A DNA stretch of 64,000 nucleotides from Eleginops maclovinus (lineage: Eukaryota > Chordata > Actinopteri > Perciformes > Eleginopidae), in NCBI RefSeq assembly GCF_036324505.1, contig NC_086351.1, positions 9,827,983-9,891,982 of the forward strand. The letters run 5' to 3'. Under the pieces are notes generated by a model. It was not told the origin of the DNA and searched no databases. It worked only from the letters and a program-made list of their open reading frames with translations. Positions within the stretch are counted from its first letter, which is position 1; each line of letters opens with the position of its first letter. The position numbers were made by a program, and so were the translations under genes. This document shows, piece by piece, positions 12,443-42,555 of this stretch.

Positions 12443-15400
12443 CATGACACCTCACTCTATCCACAGAATACTAATCGTCTTACCTTCTTGCACACTCAGT
12501 GTGCAATACTTAACCATGGAAATGAAAATACATTATCTGCATGTAACATATGTATGCAAAGAGACATGCAATCTCACTTTTGTTCCCATATCTTTATGAC
12601 TAACACACACAAACCTACCTCTTTGAGTAAGAATGAAGAGGCAGCGAAGGCGAAGGACCAGCCGTAGTGGTAGTTGAAAAACTGTTCGGGCTCCCTGGGC
12701 CGGTTCATCACCTCGTCATTAATACTGGAGATGTAGAGCACCAGACCCACCACCAGACTGAGGCCTACACACACACATAGCACAGTAACAGTGACAGTGA
12801 GTCAGATACATTAGCCAGTGAGGAGGTCATTATATGGCGATTCAGACATCTGCACAAGTGTTTAAGAGACAGAGAGAGCGATGAGATGTGGAATGACCAC
12901 GCCAAGTGATTAGGCTGCAAAATGTTAAGATTAATAAAGAGATGGCGGAGAGAGTGTGTATGTTTCATGATGACAGATAAGGAGCCTAAAGATAAATGAC
13001 CTGTAGAGATGAAAACACTTCAGTGTAGCAAAACAATGTGAAGCTCAGAAATGGTAAAAACGATAAGCTGTTTTACCACGTTTGACCTTCTGATTGCACT
13101 TTTATGTTTGATGCTTTTTTTTAAAATGTTTTACTCCTGTTGGTTTTTTTTAATGTCAATTTCTGTGTATGGGTAAAGACATTTCAACACTACTAATTTG
13201 TTTAGCCAAAATTTGTTCTGAGGGAAACATAATGACCTCCGCCAGTGAGGATATATTTTCGGTTCAGTTTGTTTGTCTGTTTGTTAACTTGATAGGATTA
13301 AAGAAAAACCACTAGCCTGACTTCCATGAAACTTGGTGAAAGGTTGTAGCGTAAGCCAAAAAAAATTACATTTTGCAGCAGATTCTAACCACAGGCAAAA
13401 CGGATGAATTATTATATGTTTAACAGTGGGAGATAGGGCATGGCAGAGTTCTGCATCCTCCATACTATGTTTGCCACATTTTTCTGAGTCTAGGAAGTGG
13501 TTTGGTGTGTGTTAAGGTTCAGGAACTTTCAGACTTTTTAGTGAAAGACATTGTGTATGGTTAATTGTTAATAAACACTATTGATGTCATCAATAGTTTT
13601 TCAGAATCTTTACTGAACCTTTACTATGTGCCTTTAATGCCTAAAATTAAATCTAATATGTGGAAAGTGCAGTGAATGCTTAGCTTATATCTGAACAAAC
13701 ATTTTGCTACTTGGCAGGTAAACTCTTTGTAAATATCAAAAATACGTTAATGTAAAGTATTATCATCCCAGTCAGTTCCTTTTGGGGTAAAAGAAAATCA
13801 TAAAAGTGAGTTTTTACTTTCAAATCTATTAAAACTAGACAAAAACAATCCTAAAGAGAAAAGTACCTTTAATTTAACGGACATATTGTAATGAGATGTT
13901 TTGATTACTATATGTTTACTGTACATTTATATTTTTGGGAAAATCACAATAAAAATATCAAAAAACATAGAAAAAAACATTTAAAAGAGATAGAAAAATG
14001 ACTTCATGTGGCACTGCAAACTAACAGTAAAATCATCATATGCAAAACTGGGCTTTCAATGACCCTTTTCACCCCGAAGCAACACATACAACATTAATAC
14101 TTCATCCTCTAAAAACACTCTCCACTTTGCATCAGAAATGTTAAATGCATGAGATACAACATATGGCCAACATCGAAGAATCAATATTCAAAGAAAGCTG
14201 CATGCTGTAAACAGCATATACGAGTATTTTTAGCTTTCGCTGCAAAATTCAAATGTACCACCGGGCTGTCAAGCATTTATCTCTTTCGCAGTAAACTAGT
14301 CATCGCGAAGGACATAAATGCTACTTTAAGAGGCTGTGTTGTTGGTTTAAAATTGAAAAGCTGAGAAAATGCAGAAACCATGCTGCTGTCAATCCTGCAG
14401 TTGAAGTACATCTTGATCTAAATAAGTAACACCAGAGAATTGAAGGAAACATGCATGCATGTGCACAGTGAGAGCAGAAGAAGGGAACAAAAGGGTGTGC
14501 ATGTGCGTGACAGAAAAAGGATGAAATAGAGTTACATGATGTGTCTACGAGTACAGTTGTATATGCAAGATGTTTATTAGGCAAGAGAGCAACATCTGGC
14601 CATACTTCAACTGCTGTTGCTCCATGCTGGGTGTCTTTGCTCCAAATTCTGTAATATTATCCAGACCAACATAAAGTAAGCTATTTACCAGACCACTGTG
14701 TGGATGATGCCAGCAAAAAACAGACTCTCAATACTCAGTAGTTAAAAAACCACACCACATCAACAGGGACCTAAAATACTAGAATATACCCAGAATGATA
14801 GAGGGATTAGGAAATGAGGAAGGAGAGCAAATGAGAGAGGGGGGGGAAAGAAAAAGAAAACTGAGAGGCTTGGTGAACAAGAGAAGGAGGGAGGAGGGGT
14901 GAGTAGGAAAGGCAGGAGGAAGGCTTTGCTTATAGAGAGAGGCTTAGTGCAGCAGAATATCTAACTGCTGAAAAGCAATTTGATACACTTGCCCCTTATT
15001 AACACCCTATTATTAAAATACCTCATAAAGTGAAACACTGCGACACTTCCAGTACAGGCTCTAAACATTACATAACCCGTGTTATATAACACCTATTATT
15101 CTGCAACACCCTTTATCAGCAGGCACCCGCCTCAGCAAAGTCAGGAGCTGTCGCGGGAGCCTCGTTTATTTGATGCTCCTGTGAGTTCTGCAGTGCTGCT
15201 TCCTCCTCAAACATGTGAAGTGGAACAGCCTTCAGAAAACATGAGCTCCAATTTGGGTTCTGGCAGTATTTGCAAAGAGGACAAGAAATGGGAGCATTAC
15301 AGCCACCTGCTGTTCAAGAAGTTTCACTACACTCATACTGATAATCAAGCCCAAAGACCTGCTCATGTCCCAAATCCATCATCCCTCACATAAAACCTGT

Positions 15401-16071
15401 TTAATTCCAAAGTGTTGCAAAGTCAGAAGAGAAGGAAAGTTTCACCCTGTGGTCTTGAAAACCAATTGAAATCTAGTCACCTTTTTCAATGACAGCCTAC
15501 ATACCTGCATCATACACCAAAAAAAGAGCTGTGATGGAGTGTCTCCATGTGTGACACAGGACACACCGGGCGACTGTAATCAATCACAGAGTGAATGTGT
15601 GACGACAGCTGGACATGAGTAATGAGTCCCACCTGAGAGGATGAAGAAGATGCCGGACACAAAGGCCAGGATAGTACGCTGAGGCCGGATGTGTCCAATG
15701 TTACTGATGACGAAGGCCGTGAAGACGAAGAGCAGCGACACCATGGGGAAGGGCGTGGCTGTCCGCACCATCTCTGTGTGGAGAAGAGGTCACGGAGTCA
15801 CACAAAGCTGATGTAATGTGTCCTCAAACTGCTGGGAAAGGTGAGGGATAATGTTTCTGGAGATATCAGAGGTAGTCAAATCTACAATATAAATTATGCT
15901 CAGATATGTGGAGACTTTTATCACTCAAAAAGAGTGATTGGAAAGAGTATCCCTTTCTTTGGTGAAGCGTGAAATTGCTTTTTAACATGGGAGAGTTACG
16001 ATATTAAACGTTGCTAGGACGGTACCAACGAAGCAACACTGGAGAAACTACATTGAGTATTAATTACTTTA

Positions 16072-16104
<33 letters not shown>

Positions 16105-16980
16105 AACAACACTTTTAAAATGATGCTGAAGAAGAACTAATGGCAGCTGATGATGTGAAAATGTTAACGTAAAATAATTGCTATTTTATATTTAAAGTCT
16201 CTTAAAAATATACCTTTATTCATGAGGATGATGAGCTTTTCGAAACTGCTTTAATGTAATTCATCTGATCAGATGAACAAGTAGTATTATCAAGGGCTGC
16301 AACTAGTAAATACTTTTATCGATTAAACTGTTAATTATTGTCTAAAATATATTATGATTAACTATCAAATGTCCGTCACAGTTCCTCAGAGTCCAAGGGA
16401 AATCAGATAATGTGTAAAGTTGCTGTTGTGTGTTTCACTCACTGAGGATATTTGCAGTGTTTTCAGTGGTGATCTCAATATCGGGTTCAGTGAAGTATTC
16501 TGATGCGACACATCTCCCGTTTTCTGCTCCTGAGATAAAGAAATGTACAAACAATTAAATGTTGAGGTTTACCTTAACGTGAGTGATGCAGGGAAGCAAA
16601 ACAATGGCCTAGGTAACAATCAGGTTTGTTACATCAATGAGCCAGAAGCCCACTTTCTGTCTTCTATCAGTTATTGTGTGTTAGTCACTGTGATGATGTA
16701 TAAGCACACACACATAGCCGCACTGTACAGTCATCTTTTCATTTTTGGATGTGAATGTTTAAAGAGGTTGGTGTATCTTCCTACCAGCCACGAAGCACAC
16801 TCTCCAGAGGCCTGAATGCAGCGCCATCTTCACCTCCATGCTCTGATTCTGCTGCAGGATGATGCCCTCCACCATGATCAGCCAGTAGTCTGTGGACACG
16901 GCCACTCCCACCAGCAGCAGCCCGCAGGCTCCGAACACCGTGGACAGGATGGTCAACGCACGGCTGCTACATGAACTCAT
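11493..16980 (-). CDS. cacng7: TARP gamma-7 (voltage-dependent calcium channel gamma-7 subunit), five coding exons
   Basis: Joining 16980-16785, 16529-16443, 15773-15633, 12764-12619 and 11939-11493 gives a continuous 338-residue protein; every intron is GT-AG and the phases agree. The family is a four-pass, claudin-like auxiliary subunit of AMPA-type glutamate receptors at the synaptic membrane. Visible features are TM1 (about residues 8-30), an N-glycosylation site NQS at residue 45, the claudin signature GLWRVC near 57-62, TM2 (about 100-120), TM3 (about 126-152), TM4 (about 175-201) and the C-terminal SASPC. The run ATPFPMVSLLFVFTAFVISN and the tail SPC match gamma-7 rather than gamma-5, as I recall those proteins. 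The cytoplasmic tail is rich in Pro, Ser, His and Gln and makes the protein about 60 residues longer than human gamma-7 (275). The ATG follows a splice-acceptor-like TTCAG directly, so the 5'UTR is probably in an upstream exon. The gene lies tail-to-head downstream of prkcg on the same strand, as in human. Confidence 0.94.
12393..12441. repeat. (CA)n microsatellite in cacng7 intron 4
   Basis: About 24 CA units with one CAA break, inside the 679-base intron 4. Confidence 0.97.
12619..12764 (-). CDS. cacng7: cacng7 coding exon 4 (end of TM3, second loop, start of TM4)
   Basis: A 146-base exon encoding LSLVVGLVLYISSINDEVMN and YGWSFAFAASSFLLKE, with a good donor GAG|gtaggt. The acceptor is unusual: a short (TG)n run, tgtgtgtgtgtag, stands where a pyrimidine tract is expected. 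Skipping this exon would shift the frame. Confidence 0.93.
12765..15632 (-). other. cacng7 intron 3 (2.9 kb)
   Basis: Contains one diverged interspersed repeat (13234-13452) and otherwise AT-rich unique-looking sequence. No exon seen. Confidence 0.7.
13234..13452 (+). mobile_element. diverged interspersed repeat with GACCTCCGCC ends
   Basis: The left end GACCTCCGCCA is matched in inverted form by the right end (reverse complement GAACTCTGCCA). Internal phrases TTTGTTTGTCTGTTTGTTAA, CCATGAAACTTGGTGAAAGG and GGGAGATAGGGCAT match a widespread short repeat that I recognise from fish and other deuterostome genomes. No coding capacity. Confidence 0.6.
15633..15773 (-). CDS. cacng7: cacng7 coding exon 3 (TM2 and most of TM3)
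   Basis: A 141-base exon between cacacag and G|gtggga. It encodes KMVRTATPFPMVSLLF through IGHIRPQRTILAFVSGIFFI to LSG, nearly identical to vertebrate gamma-7. Confidence 0.94.
16073..16103. repeat. (CAA)n microsatellite in cacng7 intron 2
   Basis: About ten AAC/CAA units. Confidence 0.95.
16443..16529 (-). CDS. cacng7: cacng7 coding exon 2
   Basis: An 87-base exon between acceptor atctcag and donor A|gtgagt. It encodes GAENGRCVASEYFTEPDIEI and the following TTENTANIL, aligning with the REKGRCVASEYFLEPEINLV loop of human gamma-7. The phases (2 in, 1 out) fit both neighbouring exons. Confidence 0.92.
16785..16980 (-). CDS. cacng7: cacng7 coding exon 1 (start, TM1, first loop)
   Basis: Encodes residues 1-65 plus one base, from MSSCSSRALT to WRVCFVA, and ends at the donor G|gtagga. 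It holds TM1, the NQS sequon and the GLW..C motif. The 17 bases before the ATG read as a splice acceptor (pyrimidine tract then CAG), so the exon probably starts at or one base before the ATG. Confidence 0.93.
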
Positions 16981-19705
16981 CTGAAGGCCAGCACGAGAGA
17001 GGAAAAAAGGTTAGACCAGATGAGGAATTACAGGTCAGAAATGCAGAGACACAAATGCAGGTACATTAACAAGGGGTCATGTAGGGAGGTCATCAGGAAC
17101 GAGGGAAACACTGAGATGGACATGTGACGTGCACACATGCAAAGAGCTAGTGGCTATCTTCCTGTCTTGCCTTTTTATTGCTGAAGATGAGTTAGTGACA
17201 AATTTGTTGGCAACCAATCCTGGTAAAGGTCAGAGAGGAGCCAATGCAACAGATGATGACTGAACGATGAACCACTGAACTTAGGCAAGAAAAACTCACA
17301 GATAAATACTGGAAACACACACACTCACACATAGATCAGAGCAGGGAGGAGAAGTCCTGTGTGACTCACACATGGTCTTTCTGTGATTTACTTCTGGTTG
17401 ACTGGAAAAGACTTCACTGCAGATCCTTTGAGCATGCTGTCTCTATGCATTTGTGAGTTGACCTGAACGTGTGCGTGATTGTTTAGCCGCTATAGCCTCT
17501 GCTTAATTTGGACCACTGTTCAGTATCATCAGCTTGACAAGAACAACTGTACATAGAAAACACAAAGTAGTGTTGGTGTTTACTGTAATCAAAGTGATTT
17601 TGTTGAGTTATTCAGGACATTATGCCTTACATTGAGAGGGTATCTTCATGTTAAGCTTCCCTCTTGTTTGGATTATGTTCAAACATTGTTGTTTGCATTT
17701 TTCTTTTATTCTAATTCCTCAAAGTCTAAAGTGAAGTCTTTAAATGTATTGTTTTGACTGTCCAAACCCAGAGATATTCAATTTAATATAATGTAAAACA
17801 CAGAAAACAAGTAAATGTCCTTATTTTAAATGCAACATTTATTTTTTAACATAAACAATATGCTTTTAGGGTTAATCTATTATCAAATGTGTTTAAAGCG
17901 ATTATTTTTCTACCGTACGACTTATACCTCTGTTAAGTAATCATTGCAGCTGTTCTCAATTTCTAATGCGTTGCATGAGTTTTTTCCTTACTTTAAGAAA
18001 ACGGGTGCTAGGATGATAAAATCTCTCAGTGGCTGCATGCACTTCACATTGTGTTTCAGATGCAGACCATAGAAGGACATTTAAGTGATTTTAAATTAAA
18101 TGTGACACAGCAATAACTGGCTGGAAGAGGCCAATTATTGGCATGAAGTAATGCACCTGCTCTGCAACCAACACACACTGACAGCCATCTCAGCCTTCAG
18201 AACAGTGGCCCTAATGTGTACCAAGAAAACTTTCCCAACATCATTACACAGACGGTGCTGTTTACAGCCTGAGCGGTGGACAAGAGGCAGAATGGAGCTT
18301 TTACACCAAAGTCTGACCCTTACTGTCACAAGATAATTGACATTTGCTGTAACAGGAAATGTTTTCCCTTCTCTTCCTGTTCAGTTTGTAACTACTCAAA
18401 CTTTCCCCTCTTGTTGATATCTGACAGGAGTGAAATCAGGCATATTCTTCTGCTGATGTAACACTGCTGCTTCATGGTTTGCAAAGGGTTGTGTCTTTGA
18501 GAATATTTCCTCAGCATATAGCTTTTGTAATGAATGGTTATTTGCATACTTGTTGACTGCCTGCTTGACTGCAATACAATGTTTACAATGCTGCAGCTGA
18601 CCAGACTCCTTTTTGTAGTTTCTTGTATCATTCTCTGTAAACCATCACCTATGCGCTATTACATACAGTACATGACATAAGTCTCAGGGCACTGGTACCT
18701 TGTATGTTTTGTGGAGTGAACTATTTGAATATCAATATATGGTAAAATATATCATGTTTAAGCTGGGGAATAAATTCATAGTTGACCATTTTATCAGACA
18801 CTTAAGAGCGCTTTGACGAAAGAAAATGAAAGCCAAACTAATAACTTAAACATGAGAACCACTTTATTCTTCTTCTGGTCTTTCTTTGTATGACAAACCT
18901 TTAAGTCTTTGAAAAGCAGAGTTATAATGGATACAGCCATTCTGCTGGGGAAACTCTTAAAGATTAAGCTGGGCTCCTTCTTATCTGGACAGCCATTGTG
19001 CGAGACGTGACCACTATAGAAGTTGCCTCTGCTTCTGTGCAGCACCGGGGATGAATAGAGCTTCTTTTGTGAGCGCGGCGTATGTGTAAGAACAGAGCTG
19101 GCTGGTGGTAAAGGGTACGCATCAGAGAAATCCTCTGAGAAATGACAAGTTTGGGCATGTCAAAGCTAAAAGGAGAACTTGAAGTACAGGGAGAGTTAGT
19201 AATATGATGGAGAGATGTAAGGGGGGGAGTATGACCAACTGCAATCCAGTCGCACAAACAGGTTGGATTAAAGATGGAAGAGCAGAGCGATCAAGAGTGC
19301 AACAATTACAAGTGACATTATGCATCCATCTAAGACACAACTGAAGAATTGTTTTACACAAAACTCTCTTTCATTTTGCCTGTGTTTTTTATTTAATCAC
19401 AGACTGTAAATCGTGCTGCAGGCCAGGAAGTAGCCACAGTGGTTGTCGACACTTCAGGCGGTCAAGAGTTTGAGCCAGTGAGATTGAGAGATTGAGAGAT
19501 AAATCAAAAACAGCTCATTCTAATGACATGTGAAATAACTAAAGGCAGACAAAATGGGAGATGTAAAGATTAGAAGTGGGGATGAACAATCACACCTTCC
19601 AGCAGCTGGAGGATGTGCCAAAGTGGTTAGGAATGAGTGAGAATCAATTGGCGTTGCAACCCAGCAGAATTGAGTGGATGAGCCTGAGTGGCTCTTCCAG
19701 ACTCA

Positions 19706-19726
19706 TTCAGCACCACGGACAGCACC
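19706..19726 (+). promoter_or_regulatory. RE1/NRSE-like element (REST binding site)
   Basis: The 21 bases begin TTCAGCACCACGG and end ACAGCACC. The canonical RE1 begins TTCAGCACCACGG and ends ACAGCGCC, so there is a single G-to-A difference at position 19. REST silences neuronal genes in non-neuronal cells through such sites. It lies inside the probable first intron of the neuronal gene cacng7, about 1.4 kb from its predicted promoter. Confidence 0.78.
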
Positions 19727-20903
19727 CTCATCTCTCTGAGATGGACTGCACCGTCAAACAGAACACATGTGAAACACATCCTCCTGGTTCATAATGGAGT
19801 TGGACACAAATGAGGGGGACAGATTCACCTCTTCACCACCCAGGCATTGTGTCCATATCAGCCCTCAAAAAGTGTCTAAAGAGTTGTTACAGTTTTGGGA
19901 GAAATGGCCATTGTAGTTTTGGGATTGAGATTGAGCCGAAAAAATGCCTGCTAGATTTGTGATAACAATCCTATCTTAGTCCTGGGAGACAGGCCCCTTA
20001 GCTCCCTCGCCCAGAAAGTAATGAGCCAATTGAATGTGTTAGATAGGAGCCACAAGGAGGACAAAAGGTTTAATTCTCTCTAATCTGTCACAATCTACAG
20101 ACTGACATCACCTCTCAGCTTTACAGGAAAGAAAGAGAAAGAGGTAGAGATGGTAAGAGGAGAGGAAATGGAAGTGTGCTGAAGAAAAGAGATCAGCAGA
20201 GAGAGCAGGAGGAAACTATGTTTCGAGTCTTTGAGGCAGGAACAGCACGAGTACATGTAGATTTAGGTTAACACAAGGAAAGACCTTGGCCCAAAAAATG
20301 GAAGGAGTACCCAACATGGACGCGCACGAAGGGTATGCGCCTACACCTGTTTGAAACTAACCAACCTTGACTGTGCAGCGTCTCAAAAATCCACCCAGGA
20401 GGAGGATGGAATCACTCAGGGAAAAATAAATGACTTCATAACGACTAACCGTAGATATCGTGACTCAATGGGTGGGTTGCTCATGATTTCTCGGAGCATT
20501 TCAGCTGCGCAGCCATACTCTGGTGAAACTCGCACCATTTTCACTGAGCCGAGCGAATAGTTAAACGTCGTATTTTCTGATCAACTACATGCATGTAATA
20601 GGGGTTCTGTATCCTGGTACAGGGCTGACTGAGGCAGTGATGTGCGCATAGGATTGTCTAACCCCCCCCCTCCTCCCCCCTGCTGTCACACACACTCACA
20701 CGCGGAGTTTGGAGATGATAAACACAGATCAACGAACATGTGAGCAACTCGGAGACAAAATGAGGATAAAATGGTGAGAAATCCTGAATAGCTCGGCATG
20801 CAGGTAACATTTAGCTGCGAAATCTGAAATGAAAGATGAGCAGTTGTTACGCTAACACGACATGAGGACACGTTATGAATGCTGCGCTTTTCACAGCTGT
20901 CAT

Positions 20904-21020
<117 letters not shown>

Positions 21021-21119
21021 TTAACATGACTGAGTCAGGTTTTCAAAAGGCGTCATCGCCTCAATTACAGCCAAGAAACACACAACTGTCGTTAATTTAA
21101 AGAAGGGGGAAATACTTAC

Positions 21120-21300
21120 CCTTCCACGAGAGTCGTGCGCACACGTCAGTAGCCAAGAACCCTCACACCAGGGAGGTTTGGTTGGTTTTGGACTCTCTCC
21201 CTCTCTCTCTCTCTCTTCTGTGTGTTTTCCCTTAAGCCCCCTTACCCATCCTCTAAATCCCTCACGCTCTCTTTTACTCAATCTGTCCCAGGCACTGCGG
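21120..21300 (-). promoter_or_regulatory. probable cacng7 promoter and non-coding first exon
   Basis: The minus strand has a full-consensus splice donor GGAAGG|gtaagtatt with the exon side ending at 21120. It lies in a locally CpG-richer patch (about 20.5-21.4 kb) upstream of cacng7. The cacng7 start codon at 16980 directly follows an acceptor-like sequence, which calls for an upstream untranslated exon. No other gene between here and prkcg could use the donor. The transcription start and right boundary are not determined; the limit at 21300 is arbitrary. Confidence 0.45.
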
Positions 21301-21435
21301 TGGATTGGTTCAGCGAGCTACTTTGGCTACAAAAGAGACATAGCGGGAGCAGGGGGGAGAGAAGTGTTGGAGAGAGAATGGGAGAGATAGTGAGCGCGCG
21401 AGAGCGCGGGAGCGAGAGAGAGACATAGTGAGCGC

Positions 21436-21438
<3 letters not shown>

Positions 21439-21482
<44 letters not shown>
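21439..21482. repeat. (GA)n tract in the cacng7 upstream region
   Basis: Pure GA run embedded in a longer purine-rich, CpG-containing stretch (21340-21510), upstream of the predicted cacng7 first exon. Confidence 0.96.
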
Positions 21483-21486
<4 letters not shown>

Positions 21487-21519
21487 ATAGAGAGAGAGGG
21501 AGGGAGGGGTCATTTTAAA

Positions 21520-25050
<3,531 letters not shown>

Positions 25051-25056
25051 TTTATT
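25051..25056 (-). terminator. candidate polyadenylation signal of prkcg
   Basis: The minus strand reads AATAAA about 50 bases after the prkcg stop, inside AT-rich DNA. If used, the 3'UTR would be very short, so a distal site further left is also possible. Confidence 0.35.
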
Positions 25057-25102
25057 ATAAAACTACTATTAAGAGGTTTTAAAAGGTTGGTGGGATCCGT
25101 TT

Positions 25103-39386
<14,284 letters not shown>

Positions 39387-39929
39387 GATGCCTGGAGGGT
39401 ACGGTGCAAAAAAAGGACAGAAGGAGGGAGAGGGGGAGAATTGTTGATGAGTGTCAGTAAGGAACGTACTGAATTGTACAGGCGAAAGACCTTGAACATC
39501 AGAGAGGGAGGAGTGGAGGAAGCAAGGATAGGGAGGAAGAGCGGGAGGAAAGTGTAATGGGTCATAGAGTTGTATTAATGGCACATGGGACGGAGCCAGC
39601 AGTGAAGGACTGACGTGAAGGAGAGAAAGATCGAGAACTGTCCAAAGTGCAGAATAAGATAGAGGGAGCTCAGGGAAAGCGGCAGGAGCGAGAGGGACGG
39701 AGAAAAAAAGAGGTATAATGGTGGAGGCATGGAGGTTAATTCACACACGGAGACAGAACTCTCCTAAGAGACTCCGAGACGCTAAACGATTAGAGCGGCT
39801 CGCTGTGTGTCCCACATACCACCAGTCCATACCAACATCTCCCTCTCGCTGTACCCCCTATATCTCCATTCCCCTGGCAGCTATGACTACCCACCCCACC
39901 CTCTGGTCGTCATGTTAACTGTACCTCCT

Positions 39930-39943
39930 GTTGCCATGTCAAC
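39930..39943. promoter_or_regulatory. RFX X-box-like motif upstream of prkcg
   Basis: GTTGCCATGTCAAC is one base away from an X-box inverted pair (GTTGCC and GGCAAC-type half sites). It lies about 545 bases upstream of the prkcg ATG. Confidence 0.3.
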
Positions 39944-41004
39944 AACACCCCCACCACCTGCTCCAATATTAGAGCCTGAATTCTATCTCGACTTCCTGCC
40001 TGGCCTTATTAGCAATTAGTCCCATTTCTGAAATAAAGTTTGGACCAGAATAAAATGTGAATGTCTATAGGGGATAAGATACGCTTGGAAAAGTGCACAA
40101 CGGCAAGTATTAGCTGGAGATATTGTGGTGCAAGAGTTGCACGCTACTAAATGATAAATGAATCACCAACAGTTTTAATGAATAAATAAAAAAGCCCATA
40201 GCAAAAACTAAACCCATACCACGATGAAAGGATGGTGTTTCACCATAGCAGTAGAAGCAAATCAATCAAAAGGGTGAAAGAGGAGAATTGTAAAACAAAT
40301 ATCCAGTGCTCAAAAATTAGCAAAATGACAAGAAGAAAAATATTTTCTGGAAATGTGCACATATGGAGAAGATAACAGAGACACAATACCTGGAGATTTG
40401 TGGTAGTTTTAGAGGAAAGGCAGCTTCCTTCTCTTCCTCTCTCCCTTTTTTCTCCTCACTTCAAAAGAAATGGTAAGGCGTCCCACCTGTAGCTGGTAAC
40501 CTCAAAAAAAAAAAGAAAAATACAGGAAAGAAAATACCAAAAAGCAATACTTTGGCTAGAAGAAAGAAATCAACCAGGAAAAAAAAGAAAATCCGGTTAC
40601 AACAAAAAGCGAAAGCAACAAGCGTTTCAGGAGATTCAAGCTCTCTAGGAACCAAAGATAGAAGAGTGAAGTGATATATATCCGTTAACCCAGAGGCAGG
40701 GTGAGGAGGAGGACGAGATAGAGAGGTGGTATTCTCTTTCCAAGATTGATTCTGTTTAACTAAGAAGAGGACAAGAGATGGAGAGAGTAAGAGTAAGAGA
40801 GAGAGAGAGCGAGAAGAAATATTGAGGGGAACAGGCAGCGAATCATTTTGAAATCTGGGTTACTTCTCTCAGGAGAGGGTGAGGGAGTTAGAGGAAGGAG
40901 GACGGATGACAGAAGCTGCCATTTTGCCCCCGCCAATACAGTATGGACACGGGAAAGCCAACTGTCTCTCACTTCCTCTCGTGCCAGACGGGAGGGAGGA
41001 AAAG

Positions 41005-41009
<5 letters not shown>

Positions 41010-41053
<44 letters not shown>

Positions 41054-41080
41054 AAAAGAAAGAGAGAGAGAGAGAGAGAG
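41010..41080. repeat. (GA)n tract upstream of prkcg
   Basis: Two GA runs separated by AAAGAAAAAGAAAG, about 1.6 kb upstream of the prkcg start codon. Confidence 0.96.
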
Positions 41081-41474
41081 TATCCTGTCTGGAAGAAAAG
41101 AGCAGAAAGCTTCAGAGGTCGAGAGTCAGTGAAATCGCTAATTAAGCCTGGCTAAAACAGGAATTAATTGCTTAAAAGTCATGGAGTTTGCAGCACATCC
41201 AGATGACTGAAGGATCAACAGGCCTGTGAAATAAACAACCCTGTTAATCTTTTCTGCAACAGTGCGGTTAACAGTGTGTTCACCGCATCTGAAATTTGTT
41301 CTGATATCACAGCAAGTGGTGACATGATAACACTGATCCACTGTGCACTGAAACCAGGTCAGCTAAGCCTGATGGGAAGAGTAGTTTCCAAGAGAGAGGG
41401 AATGTTTGTCCATTGATTGCACACACACACACCACACACACTCAAAAACACACACACACACACAGAAACATTTG

Positions 41475-41973
41475 TTTGACATTTTGGGAGATTCACTTAT
41501 TTGCCGAGATTAATTCCATACTCACGTTTGTAGCTGGCATGTGTAGCCATAGCCAGAAGTTGGTTATAAGCTTAGCTTAGTATAAGACCTAAGACATGGG
41601 CAATCAGCGAAAGGCTGGCTCTATTGGAATGTTTTCTTGTAAAATTAAAACAAGTGTAAAAACAACAGTTTGCTATGTTTCAGCACAGTTTTATGCCAGA
41701 CTATTTCTTGGCCAGGACCAGTTGCCAGGCAACCATCAGAGACCTAGACTACCATAAAGTGTTAATAAGTGAGATTTAATTTTGTTTGTAGGTAGATTTT
41801 TGTATTTTTTTCTTACCTTCTAGACAGAGCCAGAGTAGCTATTTGTAGGCCATGGTAATCTTAGCCAGCTACTGGCAACAGCTTCATGTTTATCATACAG
41901 ATTTGAAAAGGACATCATCTTTCCATCAAACTCTTGGTGAGAAGGCGAAAATAAGTATTTCCAAAATGTCAAA
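41475..41973. mobile_element. fold-back interspersed repeat (copy 2)
   Basis: The left end TTTGACATTTTGGGAGATTC and the right end, reverse-complemented, TTTGACATTTTGGAAATACT are the same terminus in inverted order. Inside are AAGCTTAGCTTAGTATAAGA, TTATGCCAGACTATTTCTTG and, on the opposite strand, CTACTCTGGCTCTGTCTAG. The size (about 500 bp) and arrangement resemble the copy at 26.5 kb. Confidence 0.68.
41721..41733. promoter_or_regulatory. perfect RFX X-box motif inside the repeat
   Basis: GTTGCCAGGCAAC is two perfect inverted half sites with a one-base spacer, matching the RFX X-box consensus. It lies near the middle of the fold-back repeat. Confidence 0.5.
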
Positions 41974-42441
41974 CTATCCCTTTCATTGTCAAACTCAATG
42001 GCTTCCCTTGTGGCCACGCTTACTGCCCCCAAATGGTAGCTGAGTTCCCGTAAAGACACTGTGTGGACACATGTTTATCCCCACAATGTCAGTATTACAA
42101 GGAGGCGACATACCCACACATTCAAACAAACAAACACACGCTCACAGACACATATCATTAATCACAATGCATTTGTGCACGTGATCTCTGGACAATCTCA
42201 GGAGAAGAGAGCAGCAGGCGGGAGCAGGGACGCAGGCATGCAGAGGACGAAGGGGTGGATTGGAGTGGGATGGAGAGACTGAGAGAGGGAGCGAAGGGTT
42301 GAAGGTCTAATTAATGGAAATGTAGGTTATTAGTCTCCTGATGAGGACACTGGCAGAGAATTAATTAACAATTATAATTAGCAAGATTGTTAGAGAGCAA
42401 AATGGTGTCAGCCAGCAAGATAAGAATGAGCTAGCATGCAT

Positions 42442-42555
<114 letters not shown>

